Notes: generated by a model not told the origin, from the sequence alone. A stretch of 6,804 nucleotides of DNA from an uncultured Aquincola sp. (GCA_937883885.1 CAKZXL010000464.1:1-6804), one strand, 5' to 3'. Shown: positions 1 to 5,871, counted from the stretch's first letter. Made by a program: numbers and translations.

Positions 1-792
1 CCGGGCTCCGGCTCGGACCTGGCTTCGGTCAAGACCCGCGCGGTGCGCCAGGGCGACAAGTACATCGTCAACGGCCAGAAGACCTGGACCACGCTGGGCC
101 AGTATGGCGACTGGATCTTCTGCCTGGTGCGCACCAGCACCGAAGGCAAGCCGCAGACTGGCATCAGCTTCCTGCTGATCGACATGAAGAGCCCCGGTAT
201 CACCGTGCGGCCCATCATCACGCTGGATGGTGAGCACGAGGTCAACGAGGTGTTCTTCGACAACGTCGAGGTGCCGGCCGAGAACCTGGTGGGTGAAGAG
301 AACAAGGGCTGGACCTACGCCAAATACCTGCTGGCGCATGAGCGCACCAACATCGCCGACGTCAACCGCGCCAAGCGCGAGCTGGAACGGCTCAAGCGCA
401 TCGCCAAGGCCGAAGGCGTGTACGAAGACACCCGCTTCCGCGACCAGATCGCGCTGCTGGAAGTGGACATCGTGGCGCTGGAGATGATGGTGCTGCGGGT
501 GCTGAGCGCCGAGACCAGCGGCAAGAACAGCCTGGACGTGGCAGGCCTGCTGAAGATCCGCGGCAGCGAGATCCAGCAGCGCTACACCGAGCTGATGATG
601 CTGGCCGCCGGCCCTTACGCCCGCCCCTACGTGCATGAGGCGATGGAAGCCGGCTGGCAGGGCGACCACGTGGGCGCGGCCTACCTGGCGCCGCTGGCCG
701 GCACCTACTTCAACATGCGCAAGACCACCATCTACGGTGGCTCGAACGAAGTGCAACGCAACATCGTCGCGCAGACCGTGCTGGGGAGCTGA
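1..792 (+). CDS. Acyl-CoA dehydrogenase, large (catalytic) subunit type, 5'-truncated by window edge
   Basis: This is the C-terminal 263 residues of an FAD-dependent acyl-CoA dehydrogenase, which oxidises an acyl-CoA to the 2-enoyl-CoA and passes electrons to electron-transfer flavoprotein. The reading frame is open from base 1 and begins with PGSGSDLAS, the flavin/substrate-contact motif normally near residue 130, so roughly 130 N-terminal residues lie outside. VNGQKTWTT follows, then the beta domain, the C-terminal helical domain and an IYGGSNEVQRNI ending. The medium-chain enzyme's catalytic Glu position (YEG) is Gly here. The Glu in AHERTN (bases 340-342, codon 114 of the visible part) aligns with the isovaleryl-CoA dehydrogenase base in its LERL motif. 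The TGA ends 1 nt before the next ATG, so the two genes are co-transcribed. The pattern resembles PimC (pimeloyl-CoA dehydrogenase large subunit) and mycobacterial FadE heteromers. The true substrate cannot be read from the sequence. Confidence 0.93.
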   Translation, partial: PGSGSDLASVKTRAVRQGDKYIVNGQKTWTTLGQYGDWIFCLVRTSTEGKPQTGISFLLIDMKSPGITVRPIITLDGEHEVNEVFFDNVEVPAENLVGEENKGWTYAKYLLAHERTNIADVNRAKRELERLKRIAKAEGVYEDTRFRDQIALLEVDIVALEMMVLRVLSAETSGKNSLDVAGLLKIRGSEIQQRYTELMMLAAGPYARPYVHEAMEAGWQGDHVGAAYLAPLAGTYFNMRKTTIYGGSNEVQRNIVAQTVLGS

Positions 793-793
793 C

Positions 794-1903
794 ATGAACT
801 TCGATTTCTCGGAAGACCAGGTCTCGCTGCGCGACGCGGTGCAGCGCTGGGTGGAAAAGGGCTTTTCGTTCGACCGCCGCCATGCGCTGGCCAAGGCCGG
901 CGGCGCCACGCGCGAGGTGTACGCCGAACTGGCCGAGCTGGGCCTGGCCGGCCTGGCCGTGCCCGAGGCGCACGGCGGCATGAACTTCGGCCCGGTGGAA
1001 GCCATGGTGGTGATGGAAGAGCTGGGCCGCGGCCTGGTGAATGCCCCCTTCACCGAAGCCGCGCTGGTGGCCCCGGCCCTCTTGGCCGGCGCGCCCGAGG
1101 CGGTGCAGGCCGCCTGGCTGCCGCGCATGGCCGAGGGCTCGGCCCTGGTGGTGCCCGCGCTGCAGGAGCGCCGCGGCCGCTACCGGCTGGAAGCCACCGA
1201 CACCACCGCCAGCGCCGCGGGCGATGGCTTCACCGTGAGCGGCAGCAAGAGCCTGGTGCCCGCGGGTGACGAGGCCGATGCCTTCATCGTCAGCGCCCGC
1301 CATGGCAACGGCACCGGCCTCTTCCTGGTGGAAAAGGCCGCCGCCCAGGTGCGCGGCTACCCCACGCAGGACGGCGCCCGTGCGGCCGAAGTGAGCTTCA
1401 GCGACGCCCCGGCGCTGCTGGTGGCGCAGGACGGCCTGCCAGCGCTGTCGCACGCCACCGACGTGGGCATTGCCGCGGTGTGCGCCGAAGCCGTGGGCCT
1501 GATGGACCGCTTGCTGGCCATCACCGTGGAGTACATGAACCAGCGCAAGCAGTTCGGCGTCACCATCGCCAGCTTCCAGGCGCTGCGCCACCGCGTGGCC
1601 GACGTGAAGATGCAGGTGGAGCTGGGCCGCTCGATGAGCTACTTCGCCACGCTCAAGCTCGGTGAGCCGCAGGAGCAGCGCCGCCGTGCGCTGTCGCAGG
1701 CCAAGGTGCAGCTGGGCCACAGCATGCGCTATGTGGGCCAGCAGTGCGTGCAGCTGCACGGCGGCATCGGCGTCACCGACGAGTACGTGGCCAGCCATTA
1801 CTTCAAGCGCCTCACCATGCTGGAGATGGCCTGGGGCGACACGCTGCACCACCTGGGCGAAGTGTCGGCCCGCATGCAGGACACGGCAGGCGTGTTCGCC
1901 TGA
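794..1903 (+). CDS. Acyl-CoA dehydrogenase, small (PimD-like, probably non-catalytic) subunit
   Basis: A 369-residue acyl-CoA dehydrogenase family protein starting MNFDFSEDQ. The ATG lies 1 nt after the upstream stop, with GGGGAG (783-788) as ribosome site; an open frame continues upstream to 635 but overlaps the previous gene and has no family-like sequence. Visible parts are an N-terminal helical domain with GLAVPEAHGG (residues 53-62), a middle beta domain with weak conservation, RKQFG (251-255) and QLHGGIGVTDEY (320-331), both flavin- or subunit-interface motifs. Neither usual catalytic Glu is present: the stretch after QLHGG reads FKRLTMLEMAWGDT instead of a YEG motif, and the isovaleryl-type position aligns with Gly225. 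It therefore probably completes the flavin site of its neighbour in an alpha2beta2 enzyme, as described for ChsE1/ChsE2 of M. tuberculosis. The pimeloyl-CoA-type name is only a resemblance. Family is certain, role as partner is inference. Confidence 0.92.
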   Translation: MNFDFSEDQVSLRDAVQRWVEKGFSFDRRHALAKAGGATREVYAELAELGLAGLAVPEAHGGMNFGPVEAMVVMEELGRGLVNAPFTEAALVAPALLAGAPEAVQAAWLPRMAEGSALVVPALQERRGRYRLEATDTTASAAGDGFTVSGSKSLVPAGDEADAFIVSARHGNGTGLFLVEKAAAQVRGYPTQDGARAAEVSFSDAPALLVAQDGLPALSHATDVGIAAVCAEAVGLMDRLLAITVEYMNQRKQFGVTIASFQALRHRVADVKMQVELGRSMSYFATLKLGEPQEQRRRALSQAKVQLGHSMRYVGQQCVQLHGGIGVTDEYVASHYFKRLTMLEMAWGDTLHHLGEVSARMQDTAGVFA

Positions 1904-1914
1904 AGCACAGACCT

Positions 1915-1934
1915 GCGCCGCCGGTTCACGGCGC
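1915..1934 (+). terminator. Small hairpin just after the dehydrogenase pair
   Basis: GCGCCG (1915-1920) pairs with CGGCGC (1929-1934) around an 8-nt loop, 11 nt after the TGA. The following bases (GGTCATCTTGTCT) are only mildly T-rich, so it is a weak intrinsic terminator or an mRNA 3'-end stabiliser rather than a textbook terminator. Confidence 0.3.
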
Positions 1935-1940
1935 GGTCAT

Positions 1941-1954
1941 CTTGTCTAGGCAAG
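1941..1954. other. Near-palindrome CTTGTCTAGGCAAG, possible operator
   Basis: The 14-bp element is symmetrical around CTAG apart from one T/G pair. It lies 55 bp upstream of the phosphodiesterase start, between two hairpins. It could be a regulator-binding site or chance; no promoter with good -35 and -10 boxes could be placed next to it. Confidence 0.2.
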
Positions 1955-1957
1955 CTC

Positions 1958-1980
1958 AGGCGCCCCCTTGCGGGGCGCCT
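1958..1980 (+). terminator. Strong GC-rich hairpin, probable terminator of the dehydrogenase operon
   Basis: AGGCGCCCC (1958-1966) and GGGGCGCCT (1972-1980) form a perfect 9-bp stem with a 5-nt CTTGC loop. The downstream tail TACCTTAC is not a clean T run, but this is the most stable structure in the gap. It ends 17 nt before the phosphodiesterase's ribosome site, so it could also sit in that gene's 5' leader if transcription starts further upstream. Confidence 0.5.
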
Positions 1981-2009
1981 TACCTTACAAGACTGCCAGG
2001 AGTACCCCG

Positions 2010-3128
2010 ATGAACCCGTTCCGCCTCGCCCGCCTCAGCGCCATGACCGCCCTGGTGCTGGGCACCTGGGTCGCCGCCCTGCCGGCCGCCCATGCTGCCG
2101 ACCCCATCGTCATCGCCCACCGTGGTGCCAGCGGCTACCTGCCCGAGCACACGCTGGCCGCCTATGAGCTGGCCGTGAAGATGGGCGCCGACTACATCGA
2201 GCCCGACCTGCAGCTGACCAAGGACGGCCAGTTGGTGGCCATGCACGACGACACGCTGAACCGCACCACCAATGCGGCCTCGCTGTTCGCGCCGCGCAAT
2301 GGCGGCTACAAGGTGGCCGACTTCACGCTGGCCGAGATCAAGACGCTGACCGTCGTGCCCCCGGCCGGCGGCACGGCGCAGAACAGCTACCCCGGCTTCA
2401 CGCCCGCCAACACCCGCCTGGAAGTGCCCACCTTCCAGGAAGTGATCACGCTGGCGAAGCAGCAAAGCGCCCTCACCGGCCGCACCGTCGGCATCTACCC
2501 CGAGGCCAAGCAGGCCGACCCGGTGATGGAAGACCGCATCCTGTCGACCCTTACCGCCAACGGCTACGGCCGCGCCGCCGACAAGGTGTTCATCCAGTCC
2601 TTCAGCGACGCCACGCTGCGCAGCATCGACACCAAGCAGAACGCCCAGGGCACCGACATGAAGCTGGTGCTGCTGGGCGCGGCCATCACGCCGGCCGATG
2701 GCGTCGGCCGCGTGGCGGTGTTCGGTGCCACGGGCACCACGCTGCTGTCGCTGAGCGAGGTGGCCAGCTTCGCCGATGGCATCGGCCTGGTGATCAACTA
2801 TGCCGCCGCGCCGCTGAGCAAGGCCTTCATCGACCAGGCGCATGCCGCCGGCCTGGAAGTGCACGGCTGGACCTTCGCCCAGCCCGACAAGGCACTGGCC
2901 GCCGCCGAATACCAGCGTTACCTGGAAATGGGCATGGACGGCGTGTTCAGCAACTACCCCGACCTCGCCGTGGCCGGCGTGCAGGCCTTCACCGCCGCCG
3001 TGCCCGAGCCGCAGACCTATGCGCTGATGGCGCTGGGCCTGGCCGGCATCGGCCTGGTGGCACGCCGCCGCCGCGCGGCTACAGTGGCCGGATGCAAGCT
3101 GCCAGCACCCGCTTTCCAGGCCATCTGA
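2010..3128 (+). CDS. Secreted GlpQ-type glycerophosphodiester phosphodiesterase with PEP-CTERM tail
   Basis: A 372-residue exported enzyme that should hydrolyse glycerophosphodiesters (deacylated phospholipids) to sn-glycerol-3-phosphate and an alcohol. The ATG at 2010 is chosen because AGGAG (1998-2002) lies 7 nt upstream and a signal peptide follows at once, probably cut after AHA (27-29). The catalytic domain starts IAHRGASGYLPEHT (35-48), then YIEPDLQLTKDG (62-73), MHDDTLNRTT (78-87) and IYPEAK (162-167). By analogy with GlpQ, His37 and His79 are catalytic and Glu46, Glu64, Asp66 and Glu165 are metal or substrate ligands. The C-terminus carries VPEPQTYALM (331-340), a hydrophobic helix and RRRR (352-355), a PEP-CTERM exosortase signal, so the protein is probably membrane-held and then processed. 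Unusually, 17 residues follow the arginine cluster, and the last 37 bp overlap the next gene. Enzyme class and sorting tail are clear; the physiological substrate is inferred. Confidence 0.93.
   Translation: MNPFRLARLSAMTALVLGTWVAALPAAHAADPIVIAHRGASGYLPEHTLAAYELAVKMGADYIEPDLQLTKDGQLVAMHDDTLNRTTNAASLFAPRNGGYKVADFTLAEIKTLTVVPPAGGTAQNSYPGFTPANTRLEVPTFQEVITLAKQQSALTGRTVGIYPEAKQADPVMEDRILSTLTANGYGRAADKVFIQSFSDATLRSIDTKQNAQGTDMKLVLLGAAITPADGVGRVAVFGATGTTLLSLSEVASFADGIGLVINYAAAPLSKAFIDQAHAAGLEVHGWTFAQPDKALAAAEYQRYLEMGMDGVFSNYPDLAVAGVQAFTAAVPEPQTYALMALGLAGIGLVARRRRAATVAGCKLPAPAFQAI
3000..3071 (+). other. PEP-CTERM sorting-signal segment, copy 1
   Basis: This segment encodes VPEPQTYALM, a hydrophobic helix and three arginines of the phosphodiesterase. 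It differs from the equivalent segment at 6523-6594 at about 11 of 72 bases, by my hand count, although the proteins are otherwise unrelated. The similarity reflects either shared descent of the tail cassette or strong constraint plus GC-biased codon choice. Confidence 0.75.
3080..3085 (+). promoter_or_regulatory. Putative -10 box TACAGT for the P1-family hydrolase gene
   Basis: TACAGT is followed by exactly 6 nt and then the ATG at 3092, so the A of the start codon falls at the expected +1 position. No Shine-Dalgarno is visible before this ATG, which fits a leaderless transcript. The surrounding GGCTACAGTG (3077-3086) matches GGCTACACTG (4105-4114) before rsuA in 9 of 10 bases. No good -35 is visible at the right spacing. 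The box lies inside the 3' end of the phosphodiesterase gene. Confidence 0.4.
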
Positions 3129-4084
3129 CCGACGTGGCCGGCCTGCGGGTCGGCCACCACACGCTGGCGGCCGACTCCACCGGTTGCAGCGTGGTGCTGA
3201 GCCCGCCCGGCGGCGCGGTGGCCGGCGCCGACGTGCGCGGCGCCGCGCCTGGCACCCGCGAGACCGACCTGCTGCACTCCGACCACCTGGTGGACCGGGT
3301 GCATGCGCTGCTGCTCAGCGGCGGCAGCGCCTTCGGCCTGGACGCGGCCGGCGGCGTGATGCGCTGGCTGGAAGCACAAGGCCAGGGCCTGCCGGTGGGG
3401 CCGGCGCGGGTGCCCATCGTGCCGGCGGCGGTGCTGTTCGACCTGTGGCTGGCGCGCGGCGCGCGGCCCGATGCCGCGGCCGGCTGGGCCGCCTGCGAAG
3501 CGGCTTCCGACCAGCCTGAGGCCGAAGGCAATGTCGGCGCCGGCACCGGTGCCAGCCTGGGCAAGCTGTTCGGCCTGCCGCGCGCGATGAAGGGCGGCAT
3601 CGGCAGTGCATCGCTGCGCGCCCATGGCGTGACGGTGGCGGCCATGGTGGCCGTCAATGCCATCGGCGACGTGATCGACCCCGCCACTGGGCTGGCGCTG
3701 GCCGGTGCGCGCACCGAAGACGGCGGGCGGCTGCAGCACACCGCGCGCAGCATCGTGCAGGGCCTGCCGGTGAGCGTGCCCGCCACCGGCAGCGCCACCA
3801 CCATCGGCGTGGTGGCCACGGATGCGGTGCTCACCAAGCCCCAGGCCAACCGGCTGGCCACCGTGGCGCACGACGGGCTGGCCCGCAGCATCAACCCGGT
3901 GCACACGATGAGCGATGGCGACACCTTGTTTGCGCTGGCCACCGGCGGCGCCGGCCACACGCCGCCGATGACGGTGCTGGGCACGCTGGCCGCCGAGGTG
4001 GTGGCCCGTGCGGTGCTAAATGCGGTGCGCGCCGCCACCGGCGTGCCGGGGCTGCCCGCCGCGGCCGATCTGCCGCCCGGCTGA
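3092..4084 (+). CDS. P1-family (S58, DmpA/NylC-like) self-processing aminopeptidase/amidohydrolase
   Basis: A 330-residue Ntn-fold hydrolase of the family of DmpA (L-aminopeptidase/D-amidase) and NylC (nylon-oligomer endohydrolase), cytoplasmic since no signal peptide is seen. Members cleave themselves into alpha and beta chains, exposing a Ser or Thr nucleophile. Landmarks are LTDVAGLRVGHHT (12-24), RGAAPGTRETDLL (49-61), LLLSGGSAFGLDAAGGV (73-89), VPIVPAAVLFDL (107-118), GNVGAGTGAS (146-155), KGGIGSAS (167-174), VAVNAIGD (186-193) and TTIGVVATDA (236-245), then SDGDTLFALATG (274-285). Thr236 is the likely new N-terminus. The residue before it is Ala235, where NylC has Asn (cleavage Asn266-Thr267). 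The length suits the shorter NylC-like branch. The ATG overlaps the phosphodiesterase gene by 37 bp in another frame and has a -10-like box but no ribosome site. Substrate unknown: peptides, beta-peptides and cyclic amides are all possible. Confidence 0.9.
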   Translation: MQAASTRFPGHLTDVAGLRVGHHTLAADSTGCSVVLSPPGGAVAGADVRGAAPGTRETDLLHSDHLVDRVHALLLSGGSAFGLDAAGGVMRWLEAQGQGLPVGPARVPIVPAAVLFDLWLARGARPDAAAGWAACEAASDQPEAEGNVGAGTGASLGKLFGLPRAMKGGIGSASLRAHGVTVAAMVAVNAIGDVIDPATGLALAGARTEDGGRLQHTARSIVQGLPVSVPATGSATTIGVVATDAVLTKPQANRLATVAHDGLARSINPVHTMSDGDTLFALATGGAGHTPPMTVLGTLAAEVVARAVLNAVRAATGVPGLPAAADLPPG

Positions 4085-4107
4085 GCCCGCGCGGCGCGCA
4101 CGCTGGC

Positions 4108-4113
4108 TACACT
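4108..4113 (+). promoter_or_regulatory. Putative -10 box TACACT for rsuA
   Basis: TACACT lies 24 nt after the preceding stop, in GGCTACACTG, a near copy of the element before the P1 hydrolase gene. Transcription would begin around 4120-4124, giving a leader of about 40 nt that contains a hairpin and the ribosome site before the GTG at 4163. A convincing -35 is not seen in this GC-rich stretch. Confidence 0.38.
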
Positions 4114-4132
4114 GCCGCCCCTCATGCAAGAT

Positions 4133-4149
4133 GGCCTGCGCGGCAGGCC
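4133..4149 (+). other. 7-bp hairpin in the rsuA leader, next to the ribosome site
   Basis: GGCCTGC (4133-4139) pairs perfectly with GCAGGCC (4143-4149) around a 3-nt GCG loop. It ends 2 nt before AAGGAG. No T run follows, so a terminator for the upstream gene is unlikely. It may keep the ribosome site exposed or tune translation of rsuA. Confidence 0.4.
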
Positions 4150-4151
4150 CC

Positions 4152-4157
4152 AAGGAG
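4152..4157 (+). promoter_or_regulatory. rsuA: Shine-Dalgarno AAGGAG that fixes the rsuA start at GTG 4163
   Basis: AAGGAG sits 5 nt upstream of an in-frame GTG. The alternative in-frame ATG at 4124 has no ribosome site and would add 13 residues that do not resemble an S4 domain, whereas the GTG start gives an RLAQVL opening typical of the family. Confidence 0.75.
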
Positions 4158-4162
4158 ACGTT

Positions 4163-4870
4163 GTGCGCTTGGCTCAGGTGTTGTTCACGCAAGGCTTCGG
4201 CACCCGGCGGGTGTGCGCGGGCCTGATCGGCCAGGGCCTGGTGTCCATCGGTGGCCAGGTGGCCGACGACCCCGACCAAGAGGTGGCGACCGAAGGCCTG
4301 CGCTTTGTGGTGCAGGGCCGTGAATGGCTGTACCAGGCCAGCGCGCTGGTGCTGCTGCACAAGCCGGCGGGTTATGAATGCTCGCAAAAGCCCAAGCACC
4401 ACCCCAGCGTGCTGATGCTGCTGCCGGCGCCGCTGCGCACCCGCGGCCTGCAGCCCGTCGGCAGGCTGGACGAAGACACCACCGGCCTGTTGCTGCTGAC
4501 CGACGACGGCACGCTGATCCACAAGCTCACCTCGCCCAAGCACCATGTGCCCAAGGTGTACGAGGTCACGGCCAAGCACCCGGTGGACGAGGCCCAGTTG
4601 CAGCGCCTGCGCGATGGCGTGGTGCTGGACGACGACCCGCAGCCGGTGCGCGCCGCCGCCTGCGAAGCCACCGGCAGCCACACGCTGCGGCTGACGCTGA
4701 CCGAAGGCAAGTACCACCAGGTCAAGCGCATGCTGGCCGCGGTAGGCAACCGCTGCGAAGGGCTGCATCGCAGCGCCATCGGCGGGCTCACGCTGGCGGA
4801 CGGCCCCGAGCGCGGCCACTGGCGCTGGGTGACGGACGAGGAGCGCGCGGCCCTGCTGGCGCCGCGATAA
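4163..4870 (+). CDS. rsuA: 16S rRNA pseudouridine(516) synthase RsuA
   Basis: A 235-residue pseudouridine synthase of the RsuA family (E. coli RsuA is about the same size), which converts U516 of 16S rRNA to pseudouridine during 30S assembly. Residues 1-50 form an S4-like RNA-binding domain (RLAQVLFTQGFGTRR then GLVSIGGQV). The catalytic domain starts at LLHKPAGYECS (64-74), with VGRLDEDTTGLLLLTDDG (99-116), where Asp103 matches the essential Asp of the GRLD motif, SPKHHVPKVYEV, and EGKYHQVKRMLAAVGNRCEGLHR near the C-terminus. The Cys-Ser after the KPxGY motif and the HHxxK-x-Y segment favour RsuA over RluB/RluE, although this split is by recollection of E. coli sequences. The start is GTG with AAGGAG 5 nt upstream. 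The gene ends 7 nt before ribF, and its TAA is part of the putative ribF -10 box. Confidence 0.9.
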   Translation: MRLAQVLFTQGFGTRRVCAGLIGQGLVSIGGQVADDPDQEVATEGLRFVVQGREWLYQASALVLLHKPAGYECSQKPKHHPSVLMLLPAPLRTRGLQPVGRLDEDTTGLLLLTDDGTLIHKLTSPKHHVPKVYEVTAKHPVDEAQLQRLRDGVVLDDDPQPVRAAACEATGSHTLRLTLTEGKYHQVKRMLAAVGNRCEGLHRSAIGGLTLADGPERGHWRWVTDEERAALLAPR

Positions 4871-4871
4871 T
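4866..4871 (+). promoter_or_regulatory. ribF: Putative -10 box GATAAT for ribF
   Basis: GATAAT matches the sigma-70 -10 consensus at 5 of 6 positions and overlaps the rsuA stop codon (TAA 4868-4870). It is followed by exactly 6 nt and the ribF ATG, so the start codon would be the first transcribed codon. No Shine-Dalgarno is present before this ATG. A clear -35 is not visible. Simple translational coupling from rsuA is the alternative. Confidence 0.4.
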
Positions 4872-4877
4872 CCGGCC

Positions 4878-5834
4878 ATGCGCGTCTTCCGCGGTTTCCA
4901 TCATCCCGGCATCGCACCGGCCTGTGCCCTCACCGTCGGCAACTTCGACGGCGTGCATCGCGGCCACCAGGCGATGCTGGCCCTGCTCAACAACGAAGCC
5001 CGCCACCGCGGCGTGCCCAGCTGCGTGCTCACCTTCGAGCCGCATCCGCGCGACTTCTTCGCGATGAAGGCCGGCACGCCCGAGAAGGCGCCGGCCCGCA
5101 TCGCCACGCTGCGCGACAAGCTGTCAGAGCTGGAACGCTGCGGCATCGACCAGGTGGTGGTGCTGCGCTTCGACGAACGCTTCGCGGCGCTGACGGCCGA
5201 GGCCTTCATGCACGAGGTGCTGGCCAACGGCCTGCATGCCCGCTACGTGCTGGTGGGCGACGACTTCCGCTTCGGCGCGCGCCGCGCCGGCGACTACGCG
5301 ATGCTGGACGCGGCCGGGCCGCAGCTGGGCTTCGACGTGGCGCGCATGCAGAGCTACGAGGTGCACGGCCTGCGCGTCAGCAGCTCGGCAGTGCGGCTGG
5401 CGCTGGCGGCCGGCGACATGTCGCGCGCCACCGCGCTGCTGGGCCGGCCCTACAGCATCAGCGGCCATGTGGTGCACGGCCGCAAGCTGGGCCGCGAGCT
5501 GGGCTTTCGCACGTTGAACATTCGCTTCGGCCACCGGCTGCCGGCGGCCGCGGGCATCTTCGTGGTGCGGGTGCACGGCCTGGGCCGCGGCCCGCTGGCC
5601 GGTGTGGCCAGCCTGGGCGTGCGGCCGACGGTGGAAGACGCCGGCCGCGTGCTGCTGGAAACCCACTGCCTGGAATGGCCGCTGGCCGAAGACGCCGGCT
5701 ACGGCCGTGTTGTGCGCGTCGAGCTGCTGCACAAGCTGCACGACGAGCTGAAGTACGAGTCGCTGGAAGCGCTCAAGGCCGGCATCGCCCGCGACGAGGC
5801 CAACGCGCGGGCGTGGTTCCGGCTGGCGACTTGA
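4878..5834 (+). CDS. ribF: Bifunctional riboflavin kinase / FMN adenylyltransferase (FAD synthetase) RibF
   Basis: A 318-residue cytoplasmic enzyme, normal length for the family, that phosphorylates riboflavin to FMN and adenylates it to FAD. The N-terminal adenylyltransferase domain shows GNFDGVHRGH (21-30, the HxGH-type nucleotide motif), LTFEPHPRDFF (51-61), VGDDFRFG (126-133) and VSSSAVR (167-173). The C-terminal kinase domain starts near GHVVHGRKLGRELGF (196-210), followed by RTLN (211-214) where most bacteria have PTAN; the Thr and Asn that bind Mg-nucleotide remain. GVASLGVRPTV (242-252) and LLETHCLEW, with the probable catalytic Glu261, follow. The start lies 7 nt after rsuA with no ribosome site, and a GATAAT box is placed for leaderless transcription. 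The next gene is not ileS, the common downstream partner of ribF in proteobacteria. FAD from RibF would serve flavoenzymes generally, including the dehydrogenases here. Confidence 0.95.
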   Translation: MRVFRGFHHPGIAPACALTVGNFDGVHRGHQAMLALLNNEARHRGVPSCVLTFEPHPRDFFAMKAGTPEKAPARIATLRDKLSELERCGIDQVVVLRFDERFAALTAEAFMHEVLANGLHARYVLVGDDFRFGARRAGDYAMLDAAGPQLGFDVARMQSYEVHGLRVSSSAVRLALAAGDMSRATALLGRPYSISGHVVHGRKLGRELGFRTLNIRFGHRLPAAAGIFVVRVHGLGRGPLAGVASLGVRPTVEDAGRVLLETHCLEWPLAEDAGYGRVVRVELLHKLHDELKYESLEALKAGIARDEANARAWFRLAT

Positions 5835-5853
5835 GGGCGGCGAGCAGCCCCTG

Positions 5854-5871
5854 CCCCGCCTGACTGCGGGG
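5854..5871 (+). terminator. Weak hairpin after ribF
   Basis: CCCCGC (5854-5859) pairs with GCGGGG (5866-5871) around a 6-nt loop, 20 nt after the ribF stop. No T run follows, so it could be a Rho-type or attenuated 3' end only. The rest of the 5835-5988 gap holds no open frame that I can support; TTGGAC at 5906-5911 is a possible -35 for the next gene, but no good -10 stands 16-18 nt after it. Confidence 0.3.

Noticed and set aside
635..793. Upstream extension of the second dehydrogenase frame
   Set aside because: The 53 extra residues are out-of-frame reading of the first gene, with no family similarity. The ATG at 794 with a ribosome site is better.
710..1852. Long minus-strand open frame of 380 codons opposite the second dehydrogenase
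   Set aside because: It is rich in His, Ala, Gly and Gln with no recognisable motif, and lies opposite a clear enzyme gene. It is a typical antisense shadow in GC-rich DNA. The same applies to minus-strand frames at 1980-2864, 3017-4125, 4016-4917, 5124-6017 and 5941-6720.
1957..1971. Sigma-54-like element (GG and TTGC) before the phosphodiesterase
   Set aside because: GG and GC are 9 bases apart rather than 10 and the -24 half is poor. The sequence is fully explained by the 9-bp hairpin.
1968..2009. Earlier start for the phosphodiesterase
   Set aside because: It would place 14 residues in front of a good signal peptide, would lie inside a hairpin, and would ignore the AGGAG before 2010.
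4124..4162. ATG at 4124 as the rsuA start
   Set aside because: No ribosome site is present, and the extra 13 residues are partly encoded by a hairpin. The GTG at 4163 has AAGGAG at good spacing and matches the family N-terminus.
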